Shown: piece after piece, positions 1-7,240 of the stretch
Layout of the letters: each line of letters starts with the position of its first letter
How positions within the stretch are numbered: the stretch's first letter is position 1
Origin: Candidatus Brocadiia bacterium
GTDB taxonomy: Bacteria > Planctomycetota > PUPC01 > DSUN01
Length of the DNA: 10,981 bases
Direction of reading: 5' to 3'
NCBI GenBank assembly: GCA_016782825.1
Contig: JADHXT010000086.1
Location: 1 to 10,981 of the forward strand
Notes under the pieces: model-generated
Seen by the model: the letters and a program-made list of their open reading frames with translations, nothing else
Told to the model about the DNA's origin: nothing
The model's database searches: none
Made by a program: the position numbers and the translations under genes

Positions 1-216
1 TTGCCGTCCGGGCTCCGCCCCTCTCAGTTACATGCGTCTCTTGCACGTAACCTAAGGGGCTATGGCTATTTACGCCAGTCCATGACTGGTATAGCCCGCC
101 ATTCCTCGGCGGCTGTCCAGACCTGTCGCGGTCCGCCCGATGCACTTGGTCCGCGGCAACGCGCGCAACTGCTCGCTGCCGCTGCCGGCACCAACGGAGC
201 CAACAGGTCGGGTGTC
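1..216 (-). promoter_or_regulatory. Structured 5' leader, gene beyond left edge
   Basis: No convincing gene is seen here. On the minus strand, downstream of the promoter at 222-249, the sequence folds into several stems: 203-209 with 120-126 (7 bp, long range), 174-182 with 153-161 (9 bp including one G-U), 84-89 with 75-80 (CCAGTC/GACTGG, loop ATG) nested inside 91-96 with 64-69 or 58-63, and a long hairpin 55-60/17-22 plus 43-51/27-35 (6 bp and 9 bp around a small internal loop, 7-base loop). Two of these stems need a G-U pair that exists only in minus-strand RNA, which favours a transcript in that direction. I infer an untranslated leader of more than 200 bases. It matches no riboswitch consensus that I recognise. 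It could also be an independent small RNA. Confidence 0.4.
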
Positions 217-221
217 CCCAA

Positions 222-249
222 AGTATACCACGCGCCTACAGCTTGTCAA
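222..249 (-). promoter_or_regulatory. Sigma70-like promoter, TTGACA-N16-TATACT
   Basis: On the minus strand a perfect -35 hexamer TTGACA (249-244) is followed after 16 bases by TATACT (227-222), which matches TATAAT at five of six positions. Transcription would start near 215 and run left out of the window. A T6 tract (267-262) and a 10-bp palindrome TTCCCGGGAA (254-263) lie just upstream. It lies downstream of the hairpin at 342-374, so it belongs to a separate unit from the PEP-CTERM gene. Hexamers this close to consensus are unlikely by chance in such GC-rich DNA, and the arrangement is the same as at 1784-1811. Confidence 0.62.
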
Positions 250-341
250 GGGGTTCCCGGGAAAAAAGCGGAGGTGTGAACGTCGGGCTTTGGCCGCCCA
301 GCCACGATCAAGCCCACCCGTCTGCCGCACACGCAATGAGA

Positions 342-374
342 GAGAGACGGTGCTTGTCCGAAGCACCGTCTCTC
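342..374 (-). terminator. Strong hairpin after the PEP-CTERM gene
   Basis: A perfect 14-bp inverted repeat (arms 342-355 and 361-374, 5-base loop) begins 28 bases past the stop codon of the PEP-CTERM gene. Position and strength fit a transcript end or 3'-end protection. The minus-strand sequence after the stem is CT-rich rather than a clear U-run, so it is not a textbook intrinsic terminator. It also insulates the PEP-CTERM transcript from the next promoter at 222-249. Confidence 0.65.
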
Positions 375-401
375 GTATGACACTTCATGCTGCGGCCAGG
401 T

Positions 402-1538
402 TCACGAGCGCTTGCGCCGCCGGAACCGGACGACCGCGCAGCCGATGAAGCCGAACAGCGAGGGCGCCATGAAGGCAACCGCCGTCGGCTCGGGGACGGA
501 CAGCAGAATATGCAACTCGATGTCATCCTCGAACTCTGCGCCGACGGTCGCCGCTGACGGGGAGGCGTACGCGGCTCCACCGTCGCCGACCCAGTTGACA
601 GGTTTGGCCACGATCGGCATCGAGCCGAGCGAGTGGGGCGCCTTCCCGAACACGCCGCTAACCCAAGCGTCGAGGCCCGCATTCGCATCGTACCAATCAA
701 CATACGGTTCCAGCGCTCCTTGAAGGCTTGTCAGCCCTAGCTTAGTACTGCCGCTGTCCACCGTCAGGCTCAGCGTTCCCGCGACCTCCGAGAACGTCAG
801 CCGGAGTGTGATGTCATCTGCAAACTTGCCCGCCAGCAACTCCTCGCCGTAGATGCTGTCCAACGCGCTTGCCCAGTCCGCGTTACTACCCCCCCCGAGC
901 CCATCATCTGGGAGCCCGGTCTGGAAGTTGATCGGGTCCCCTGCCCCCAGACCCTGAAGGTCGGGGATGCCAGTTGGGTACGGGTTTGAGGTGTCAGCGC
1001 CACCGGCCGCATTGAGGTCGTCAACCCAGATCTTGAACCAACTGTCCGTCGCGTCCAACGTGAGGTCGAACAGCGCGTCATTGGCTGCGAGATCGGTGAA
1101 GGAGAGGTTATAGAGCCCGGCGGCAGGCGCATTCACCGTGCCGCCGCTCACGGCAGCTATCCCAGTGAACTGAAGCCCATAGAAAACGCCAGTTGCTTCC
1201 CTGCCATAGCTAATGGGATTATAGGTGGCGCCATCCTCGATTGAGGTGATCTTGAACATGCCGCCAAAGTAAGCGGCACGCCCACCGTCTAGAGGCGAAA
1301 CAGGGTACATAGCGGCGCCCACTGGTGCGCCACCTGACATGATTGCAGTCACGGCGGTTCCCGAGTCTTCGTCAAACCAGCCGGTGTCCTCCGTGTCCAA
1401 GATGTTCTGAATTGGGACTGGGGTCCAACTCATCTCGAAGGGCAAGCCTTGCACCGGCTTGGTCACCGCACTTGCGGGGCTGGCTGCAACAAGCAGCAAG
1501 ATGCAACACGCGAACGCAACGACCACTCTCTGTCCCAT
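402..1538 (-). CDS. PEP-CTERM sorting domain protein
   Basis: A 378-residue secreted protein and likely substrate of the exosortase encoded upstream. Residues 1-24 form a signal peptide: short basic start, hydrophobic core 5-19, and an A-S-A cleavage site before V25. The C-terminus is a typical PEP-CTERM signal: V348-P349-E350-P351, a hydrophobic segment at about 353-370, and a basic tail FRRRKRS (372-378). Family knowledge says such tails are recognised and removed by exosortase at the inner membrane and that the proteins often reach the EPS matrix. The body is acidic and rich in Gly, Ala, Asp and Ser, with short hydrophobic stretches suggesting beta structure. I recognise no catalytic domain there, so its own function is unknown. 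The start has an excellent ribosome site (AGGAGGAGGA, 1554-1545) six bases upstream. It has its own promoter (1784-1811) and is followed by a hairpin. An 8-G run in the coding strand (889-896) encodes part of a Gly stretch. Confidence 0.9.
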   Translation of the reverse strand: MGQRVVVAFACCILLLVAASPASAVTKPVQGLPFEMSWTPVPIQNILDTEDTGWFDEDSGTAVTAIMSGGAPVGAAMYPVSPLDGGRAAYFGGMFKITSIEDGATYNPISYGREATGVFYGLQFTGIAAVSGGTVNAPAAGLYNLSFTDLAANDALFDLTLDATDSWFKIWVDDLNAAGGADTSNPYPTGIPDLQGLGAGDPINFQTGLPDDGLGGGSNADWASALDSIYGEELLAGKFADDITLRLTFSEVAGTLSLTVDSGSTKLGLTSLQGALEPYVDWYDANAGLDAWVSGVFGKAPHSLGSMPIVAKPVNWVGDGGAAYASPSAATVGAEFEDDIELHILLSVPEPTAVAFMAPSLFGFIGCAVVRFRRRKRS

Positions 1539-1777
1539 CGGCTCTCCTCCTCCTGTGTTGAGCCTCGAGGCTCGTTCCGGGTCGGCGGCCCCTCAAATTG
1601 GAAAAGGGGCGCGGCCACACATTCCTGAACGACCCCCCGGTCATTGCCAGCCGGCGGCTTGCCCGCCGGGCTACGCGAGTTTTCCAATGCGGGGTAGGTA
1701 ACCCCGCGCTCGATTTCCTCCCTGGTTACCCCCCTTTCATAGTGTCGGGCGGCGTGCGGACTTCGTTACTCCATTGA
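1539..1777 (-). promoter_or_regulatory. Long structured leader of PEP-CTERM gene
   Basis: About 240 untranslated bases separate the predicted transcription start (near 1777) from the ATG at 1538. On the minus strand I see a 7-bp hairpin GCGGGGT/ACCCCGC (1707-1701 with 1695-1689). A competing pairing joins GGTAACC (1730-1724) to GGTTACC (1703-1697). There is also a GC-rich hairpin with one bulge (1672-1663 with 1657-1649), a hairpin GCCCCT/AGGGGC (1610-1605 with 1593-1588), and a 14-bp palindrome (1573-1560) next to the ribosome site. Such density suggests post-transcriptional control. No known riboswitch class is recognised. Confidence 0.45.
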
Positions 1778-1811
1778 CACCATAGTATAGCGTGGCCCCA
1801 TCAGGTGTCAA
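1774..1811. repeat. Inverted repeat framing promoter (operator-like)
   Basis: TTGACACC at 1774-1781 and GGTGTCAA at 1804-1811 are perfect 8-bp inverted arms separated by 22 bases. One arm contains the -35 element, the other lies at the predicted start of transcription, and the -10 element lies between them. A dimeric repressor bridging both arms would block the promoter. The repeat is seen directly; the operator role is inferred. Confidence 0.45.
1784..1811 (-). promoter_or_regulatory. Sigma70-like promoter of PEP-CTERM gene
   Basis: On the minus strand TTGACA (1811-1806), a 16-base spacer, then TATACT (1789-1784). The -35 is perfect and the -10 matches five of six positions. The predicted start is near 1777, giving a leader of about 240 bases. 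It lies 137 bases past the TPR stop codon and is the only clear promoter before the PEP-CTERM gene, so that gene is probably expressed independently of the exosortase operon. Confidence 0.68.
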
Positions 1812-1815
1812 GAGG

Positions 1816-1840
1816 TTTTTTCTTTTTTTCCCGCCTTTTT
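1816..1840 (-). promoter_or_regulatory. A-tract upstream of promoter (UP-like)
   Basis: The minus strand reads A7-G-A6 (1829-1816), four bases upstream of the -35, with a further A5 run at 1840-1836. In GC-rich DNA this position and phasing resemble an UP element contacted by the RNA polymerase alpha subunit, or a bent-DNA activator. The same bases read as T-runs on the plus strand, but no stem precedes them there, so I do not read them as a terminator. Confidence 0.4.
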
Positions 1841-1947
1841 CTCCTGCCCACCAAGCTGCGGCCGAATGCTGCCACGTCGGCGGCATGTCAGCACGACGTA
1901 ACCAATTGGTGCATTGCGGTTTACGTGTGGATACGCGGATGCCCGGC

Positions 1948-4900
1948 TCAAGGCTGTCTCCTGGCCTCTTCAAGGAGCTCACGGGTCTGCGCCAACTCAC
2001 GAAAGGGCTTCTCCGAGGCCAGCGCCCGTTCGAGGACTGCGCGCGCTTCCTGCCTACTCCCTTTCTTAAGGAGGGCGGCGGCCAAGTGGTAGAGAGTGCT
2101 CGGGCTGTCCTGTCGGAGCTTGAGGCTCTTCTGAAAGGCCGCGATGGCGGCGTCGGTGTCGCCCCGCTTGAAGCTCACCCAGCCATAGGTGTCGAGAGCG
2201 TCTGCGTCCTCAGGGAAGCGGGACACAAGATTACCTGCCATCGTGCTTGCCCGATCGAGATCCCTGCCCTGCTCAGCGAGCAAGTAGGCCGCGTTATTCA
2301 GAGCCACGGTGTTGGCCGGGCTTATGTCGAGGACATCCTCGTAGTTCTTGACGGCGAGGTCGTAGTTGCCCTGGGACATGTTCATGTCGGCCAGCAGGAG
2401 GTGGGGCGCGACGAAGCGTGGGGCGAGAGCGGAAGCTTTGCGGAGGTACTCGGCGGCCTTGGCGCCGTCCTTCTCCGCGCGATACACGTCGCCGAGGAGG
2501 CCGTAGGCGAGGGCGCTGCCAGGATTGTGCTTGATGAAGTCCTGGCAGCGCGTAATGGCCGCTTCGGGGTTGTTGGCCAGGAGATGGGTATTGACCAGGA
2601 GGCTGAGTGCGCGGAAAGAGCGGGGGTTGAGCTCCAGAGCCTTGGCGAAGGATGCCCGGGCATCGTCGGTGTGCTTCCGCGCGGCGAGCAACCGGCCCAG
2701 AAGAACGTGGCCCGCAGGGTTGTTGGGCCAACGCCGGACGTAGGAGCGACAGGCCTCCAGGGCCAGTTCCGGCTTCTTCTGCTGCCGGTACACCGCCAGG
2801 AGGGCGATGACGGGGTCGAGGGAGGCAGGGTTCAGCAGGGCTGCCCGGCGCAGAGCCTTCTCGGCGTCGGCGAAGCGCTCGCCCTTCAGGTAGACGTTCC
2901 CGAGCATCTCGTGGGCGAGGACTGACCTCGGGTTGTGCTTGATGAACTCCTCGCAGAAGGCGACAGCCTGGTCGGGCTTCTCTAGCGACAGCGAGCAGCC
3001 CACGAGACCATCCAGGATCAGGAAGGCATGCTTTTCGTGGGCCAACGCGCGCTGGTAGTGAGGAAGGGCATCCTCGAACTTGCGGTTCCGGTGGTGAGTG
3101 CGGCCGAGCAAGAACTCGCAGGCCGGATTCTTGGGGAACTCCCTGGCCAAAGTCTGGGCGATGGACTCCGCCTTCTCCTCCGAAGAGGCGAGGGTGGCAT
3201 CCGCCAGGACGACAAGAGCTGCTAAGTCGCTCGGCTGGGTGCGGAGGACCTCACGGGCCTCTTCCTCCGCGTCCTTGTGGCGTCCGAGAAGGAAGAGGAC
3301 CTTAGCGCGATCGATGCGGAAGCGGATGTCGTGGGGGGTGATCTGGAGTGCGCGTCGGAATTCCGACTCTGCTGGGAGGAGTTGGGGCGGAATGCGCGAC
3401 AGGTGTGCCTTCCCGGTCACGTAATGCGCTTCGGCATAGTCCGGCCTCTCCTGGAGGGCCCTCTGACAGAGGTGGATGGCCTCCTGTACGGCAGACTCGT
3501 CGCGATGGTGGTAGGCGAGGGGAAGCATAAGCTGGGCGTTCTGTACCAAGGCCCGGTAGTCATTGGGGTCCGCCTTGAGCGCCGCGGCGATGAGCTCTTC
3601 AGCCTCTTCGAGGCGTCGGGCCGCAACAAGGGCACGAACGAGTAGGATGCGGGCGTCGGCGGGGTCGTCGCTGAGCTCCATGGCGCGACGGTATCTGGCG
3701 ATGGCCTCGTCGGTCTTGCCGGTCACGAAGTAGAAGTTTCCGAGCACGACGTAGCATCCTGGGCTCTTCGGCGAGACTGCGATGGCCTCCGAGAACTCCT
3801 TTTCGGCGGCCTCCAGGTTCCGGGTGGCATGGTAGTGGTTGCCAAGGAGGAGGCGGCCGATGGGGTCCTTGGGATTGGCCTTGACCAGCTCCTTGAGCAG
3901 GGCCTCGGCCTGGGCCGGCTTCTCCCTGATGCGGTAGAGATGGGCGAGCGCCTGGATGACCACCGGTGATTTGGGGCTGAGTTCGTGTGCCTTCCGGAAC
4001 GCCTCCTCCGCCTTGTCGAGGTCGTCCTGCTCCAGGTGAAGCCGGCCGAGGGCAATGTAGTGCGTGACGCGGCCTTCGCCAAGCTCCAGGGCTGCATTCC
4101 ACTCCTGGATGGCCTCTTCGACGGCCCGCTCGGCGGTGAGGCTGTATGCGGCGAGCAGATGCGCCGGCTGCGAAGACGGGTTCGCCCGAAGGATCCCCTG
4201 CGTTTCGCCGATGGCGAGGGCGAAGAGCTTGCTTCGGTAGTAGGCTTCGGCCAGCAAGAGGCGAGCCGTCGTTGACCGCGGGCTGATGGAGACCGCTTGC
4301 TTGAGATGTTGCACCGCGCTGGACAGGTCGCCGGACGATGCGTAGGCGCGGCCCAGGAGCTGGTGAGAGGCGGGTTCGTGGGGCCTTCGCTTGACCACGT
4401 TGCTCAAGGCCGAGATCGCTCCCTTGAGCTCCCGCTTCGCCAGGAGGAGTCGCGGCCTGGCGAGCAAGCTGCGGGTGCTGTACGGCTCGAGGTTCTCGAT
4501 CTCCTTCACGCGTGCTTCAGCCTCATCGAATCGCTTCTGGTTGAGGAGCACGGCGAGGACGGCGAGCTTGACAGCAACATCGTCGGGGTTGTTCTTCTCT
4601 GCATCCTGATAGGTCTTCAGTGCCTGGTCCATTTCGCCTGTCGCGACGTAGAAGCCCGCCATGGCCCGCTGGTAGTCGAGGCGGCCGGGCGCGGCTTCGA
4701 GGAGGCCACGCAGGCTCACCTTGGCGCTTTCCTTATCTCCCCGCGCCATACACAACCTGGCATACTGGATCGTCGGGGCCAGGGGCTCGGGCGAAGTCTT
4801 TATCGCGCCTTGGAGGACCTGCTCAGCTTCCCGCGACTTGTCCTGGAGGAGGTAGACCTGAGCCAGCGCGGAGATGGCAGGCAGCGAGTCCTTGTGCTCT

Positions 4901-6531
4901 GCGACGAAGCCTTCGAGCAGCTTCTGCGCCTCCGCGGCTTTCTTCTGGAGAACAAGCGTCTGGGCGAGGACGGTGACGGCGGTCGCGGAATCCTTGTGTT
5001 CGGCGATGAATCCTCGGAGCAGTTCTTCGGCGCGGGCGAAGTCCTTCTGAGAGATGTAGAGCGCTGCCAGGCGGATCAACTGAGCCACGTCGTCCTGAAC
5101 CAGCTTGGCCGCTACGCGGACGGCCCGCGAGGCGTTGTCGGTATCCCTCAGCGCCGCGTAAGCCTGTGCAAGAAGAAGACTTGCATCGGCCTTTGTCTCG
5201 GGGTTCGTGGCCTCCGCCGCCAGGAGTCTGCAACGCTGTATTGCCGAGCCATAGTGACCGAGAACGAACTCGGACCGAGCCAACTGGAGCTGGTAGTGTT
5301 GGTTCCCCGGTGCGCGGGCACAGGCTCCACGGAAGCAGGCCAGAGCGGTCCCCTGCTCGCCGACAGAGGAGAGAGCCGCGCCCAGGAACATGTAGCCTTC
5401 AGCGAAGTGCGGCGCTGCGCGGACGCACCGTTCCAGGGTTGTGATCGCCTCCCACGGCTTGCCTTTCCTCATGAGCAGCCGACCGCGGACGGACAGGCAT
5501 CGCGGCCGACGACGGGCTTCCTTCTCAGGGATCTGGTCGAGCTGCTTCTGTGCATCGTCATCCTTCCCGAGCGCAAGATGGACCTCGGCGAGGCCCTCGC
5601 GGGCCTCCGCCTCGATGTCCTCGTTCCCGAGCAGCTTCTCGAATAGCTTGCCTGCTTCGGCAAAGCTCTTGTCCGTGAAAAGGAACTTCGCGTAGTCCAG
5701 GACAGCGCGGGGGTTGTCGGGTTGCTTCTCCAGGGCGGTCGCGAAGTGCTTCTGTGCGTCTGATCGCTTACCCAACCGCAGGTAGAAGCGTGCCAGGGCA
5801 AGCTCGGGGGCCGCCTCCTTGGGGGCCAGCTCGACAGCACTGCGCAAGGTCGCCTCTGCTTCCTCAGGGCGGCCCCTGCGGTGCAGGAATCGTCCGTAGG
5901 CCATCCTGAGGGGGGCGGACTTCGGGAGGGTCTGGAGCGCCTGCTGGTAGATGCGCTCGGCCTCCCTGGTCTGCCCGGTCGTCTCCTGAAGGGTGGCCAG
6001 CGTGATGTGGGCGTCCGGGTCCTTTGGGTCGAGAGCCAGCGCCCGTTTCATGTGCTCGATGGCCTTGGTCGCGTCGTGGAGCCTGGCATGGGCGATGGAG
6101 GCCCAGATGTGCGCCTGGCGGTGGTCCTTGCTGCGCTTCAGGATTTCGGTGGCCGCGTCGCGGAGCTGTCCCGCGAGGCCGATCTCTTCGGCGAGTTCGC
6201 AGGCCTTCTCAAGGTCGGCCACCTCGTCGGGCCGGAGTGCCGCCAGTCGCAGATACGCACTGACCGCCTCGCGCGCCTGGTCAAGCTTGAGGAGTGCCTG
6301 GGCGGCGAGCTCATAGAAACGAGGCTCGTTGCGGTCAATGCGCATGCCCTGCCGACAGGCGCGAACGACCTCTCGGTACGCCCCCTTCTTCAAGGAGCCT
6401 TCTGCCCTGCGAAGGGCGAGGATCCTCTGGAGTCCGAGGCTCCGTGCCCTGTAGACGATGAGCGCGCTCGTCCCGATCAGGACCACCATGAGGGCGATGA
6501 CGAGGACGAGGAGCTTCCTATTGAGCTGCAT
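1948..6531 (-). CDS. Giant membrane-anchored TPR protein, PrsT-like
   Basis: A 1527-residue protein made almost wholly of tetratricopeptide repeats. An N-terminal hydrophobic segment (about 7-26) anchors it; the flanking Arg residues on both sides leave topology ambiguous. From about residue 40 to the end, 34-residue units repeat with the TPR pattern (Ala/Gly at helix contacts, Pro at unit ends), roughly 40 units. The C-terminal part, with motifs such as ALNNAAYLLAEQGRDLDRA and DALDTYGWVSFKRG, resembles the PEP-CTERM-system TPR proteins (PrsT) linked to exosortase and EPS loci. That family is usually near 900 residues, so this one is much longer. It presumably scaffolds protein contacts in sorting or EPS export. 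I chose the ATG at 6531 (GGGAGG nine bases upstream) over the in-frame ATG at 6555, which has no ribosome site. The chosen start overlaps the end of the EpsI gene by 14 bases, suggesting translational coupling. Adjacent units encoded around 4889-4920 and 4991-5022 are nearly identical, pointing to recent repeat duplication. Confidence 0.88.
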   Translation of the reverse strand: MQLNRKLLVLVIALMVVLIGTSALIVYRARSLGLQRILALRRAEGSLKKGAYREVVRACRQGMRIDRNEPRFYELAAQALLKLDQAREAVSAYLRLAALRPDEVADLEKACELAEEIGLAGQLRDAATEILKRSKDHRQAHIWASIAHARLHDATKAIEHMKRALALDPKDPDAHITLATLQETTGQTREAERIYQQALQTLPKSAPLRMAYGRFLHRRGRPEEAEATLRSAVELAPKEAAPELALARFYLRLGKRSDAQKHFATALEKQPDNPRAVLDYAKFLFTDKSFAEAGKLFEKLLGNEDIEAEAREGLAEVHLALGKDDDAQKQLDQIPEKEARRRPRCLSVRGRLLMRKGKPWEAITTLERCVRAAPHFAEGYMFLGAALSSVGEQGTALACFRGACARAPGNQHYQLQLARSEFVLGHYGSAIQRCRLLAAEATNPETKADASLLLAQAYAALRDTDNASRAVRVAAKLVQDDVAQLIRLAALYISQKDFARAEELLRGFIAEHKDSATAVTVLAQTLVLQKKAAEAQKLLEGFVAEHKDSLPAISALAQVYLLQDKSREAEQVLQGAIKTSPEPLAPTIQYARLCMARGDKESAKVSLRGLLEAAPGRLDYQRAMAGFYVATGEMDQALKTYQDAEKNNPDDVAVKLAVLAVLLNQKRFDEAEARVKEIENLEPYSTRSLLARPRLLLAKRELKGAISALSNVVKRRPHEPASHQLLGRAYASSGDLSSAVQHLKQAVSISPRSTTARLLLAEAYYRSKLFALAIGETQGILRANPSSQPAHLLAAYSLTAERAVEEAIQEWNAALELGEGRVTHYIALGRLHLEQDDLDKAEEAFRKAHELSPKSPVVIQALAHLYRIREKPAQAEALLKELVKANPKDPIGRLLLGNHYHATRNLEAAEKEFSEAIAVSPKSPGCYVVLGNFYFVTGKTDEAIARYRRAMELSDDPADARILLVRALVAARRLEEAEELIAAALKADPNDYRALVQNAQLMLPLAYHHRDESAVQEAIHLCQRALQERPDYAEAHYVTGKAHLSRIPPQLLPAESEFRRALQITPHDIRFRIDRAKVLFLLGRHKDAEEEAREVLRTQPSDLAALVVLADATLASSEEKAESIAQTLAREFPKNPACEFLLGRTHHRNRKFEDALPHYQRALAHEKHAFLILDGLVGCSLSLEKPDQAVAFCEEFIKHNPRSVLAHEMLGNVYLKGERFADAEKALRRAALLNPASLDPVIALLAVYRQQKKPELALEACRSYVRRWPNNPAGHVLLGRLLAARKHTDDARASFAKALELNPRSFRALSLLVNTHLLANNPEAAITRCQDFIKHNPGSALAYGLLGDVYRAEKDGAKAAEYLRKASALAPRFVAPHLLLADMNMSQGNYDLAVKNYEDVLDISPANTVALNNAAYLLAEQGRDLDRASTMAGNLVSRFPEDADALDTYGWVSFKRGDTDAAIAAFQKSLKLRQDSPSTLYHLAAALLKKGSRQEARAVLERALASEKPFRELAQTRELLEEARRQP

Positions 6532-7228
6532 TGTCAACTGCCTCCCTGCTGCCATCGGTCTGTGGGAAGTGCTTCGCGATGGTGTCGAAGTTCTGGCGGA
6601 AGAACTGCTCGACGCTCTCGAAGGCGCGTTGCCTGGAATCTGCGATGTGCGCCGAGACGCTGACCTGGACGAGGTAGCCGCCGCCTGGCCCGAAAAGCCC
6701 CAGGATCCTCCTCCAGGCGGAATCCGCGTACATGTGTCGCTGCTCGACCATCTGCTTTCCGTTGGCCGCGTACCAGTAGAAGAAGGCGGCCTGCGCGAAG
6801 TCTCTTTCGTAGAGAAGCTTCTCGACCTTCAGCCTGTCGAATCCAGGGGCCTCCGTCGGGAGCGTGATCACCTGCTCCTCTTTCTTCTGCCAGCCGTGGT
6901 ATGGCAGACAGATGGTCGGGCCGTGAGGCACGCGGTCCATGACGTGCGCGTAGTAGGCGATGTAGAGGGCGACGCGTCGTCCGTCCGCCGCCACGTACTC
7001 GCGATTGAGGTATGTGGTGAAACCGGCGGTCGCGACCACATTCTCGCTGAGCGGCATGTCGCGGCCGCGCCAGCCGTTGAGTCGCATCGGGAGCTGGTCG
7101 AGCTCGATGGCCAGCCTGGTGGTCTGCGTGCGTCTGGTCGCACGGCCAGAATGGAGAACCCAGAGGTGCACCATCGCCGCGAGGGCGATGATTGCGGCAC
7201 ACAGAAATGCGGTCCGCTGAACCGTCAT
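6518..7228 (-). CDS. epsI: EpsI-family exosortase-associated protein
   Basis: A 236-residue protein of the EpsI (DUF3485) family, found next to or fused with exosortases and needed for PEP-CTERM/EPS function by a poorly defined mechanism. Residues 7-25 form one membrane segment; the rest is probably periplasmic. Family hallmarks are visible: the NGWRGRDMPL region (51-60), the YLNREY and DGRRVALYIAYY region (73-93), and the H-x-P-x-x-C-x-P-x-x-GW signature (H102, P104, C107, P109, G112, W113). The ATG at 7228 is preceded by GAGG six bases away and lies 12 bases after the exosortase stop. The 3' end overlaps the TPR gene start. His and Cys are intact, so nothing suggests a broken gene. Confidence 0.88.
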   Translation of the reverse strand: MTVQRTAFLCAAIIALAAMVHLWVLHSGRATRRTQTTRLAIELDQLPMRLNGWRGRDMPLSENVVATAGFTTYLNREYVAADGRRVALYIAYYAHVMDRVPHGPTICLPYHGWQKKEEQVITLPTEAPGFDRLKVEKLLYERDFAQAAFFYWYAANGKQMVEQRHMYADSAWRRILGLFGPGGGYLVQVSVSAHIADSRQRAFESVEQFFRQNFDTIAKHFPQTDGSREAVDNAAQ

Positions 7229-7240
7229 CAGGCGCCTCGG

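Noticed and set aside
17..60. CTGAGAGGGG on the minus strand, reminiscent of part of a TPP riboswitch
   Set aside because: The remaining conserved TPP elements are absent and these bases are engaged in a long simple hairpin.
1..279. Plus-strand reading frame of 92 aa at the left edge
   Set aside because: Arg/Pro/Ala-rich without family features, and it overlaps a minus-strand promoter and structured leader.
1816..1829. T-rich run on the plus strand as a terminator
   Set aside because: No stable stem precedes it on that strand; its place just upstream of a minus-strand -35 explains it better.
1901..1910. 10-bp palindrome ACCAATTGGT between the TPR stop and the promoter
   Set aside because: Could be an operator half, but a single short palindrome with no partner copy in the window is too weak to call.
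1792..2925. Long plus-strand reading frame (377 aa) antisense to the TPR gene
   Set aside because: It mirrors the repeat periodicity of the TPR gene, shows no recognisable domain, and starts inside the promoter/A-tract region.
4297..5646. Plus-strand reading frame of 449 aa
   Set aside because: Antisense shadow of TPR repeats in GC-rich DNA; low-complexity Gly/Leu/Arg composition and no family resemblance.
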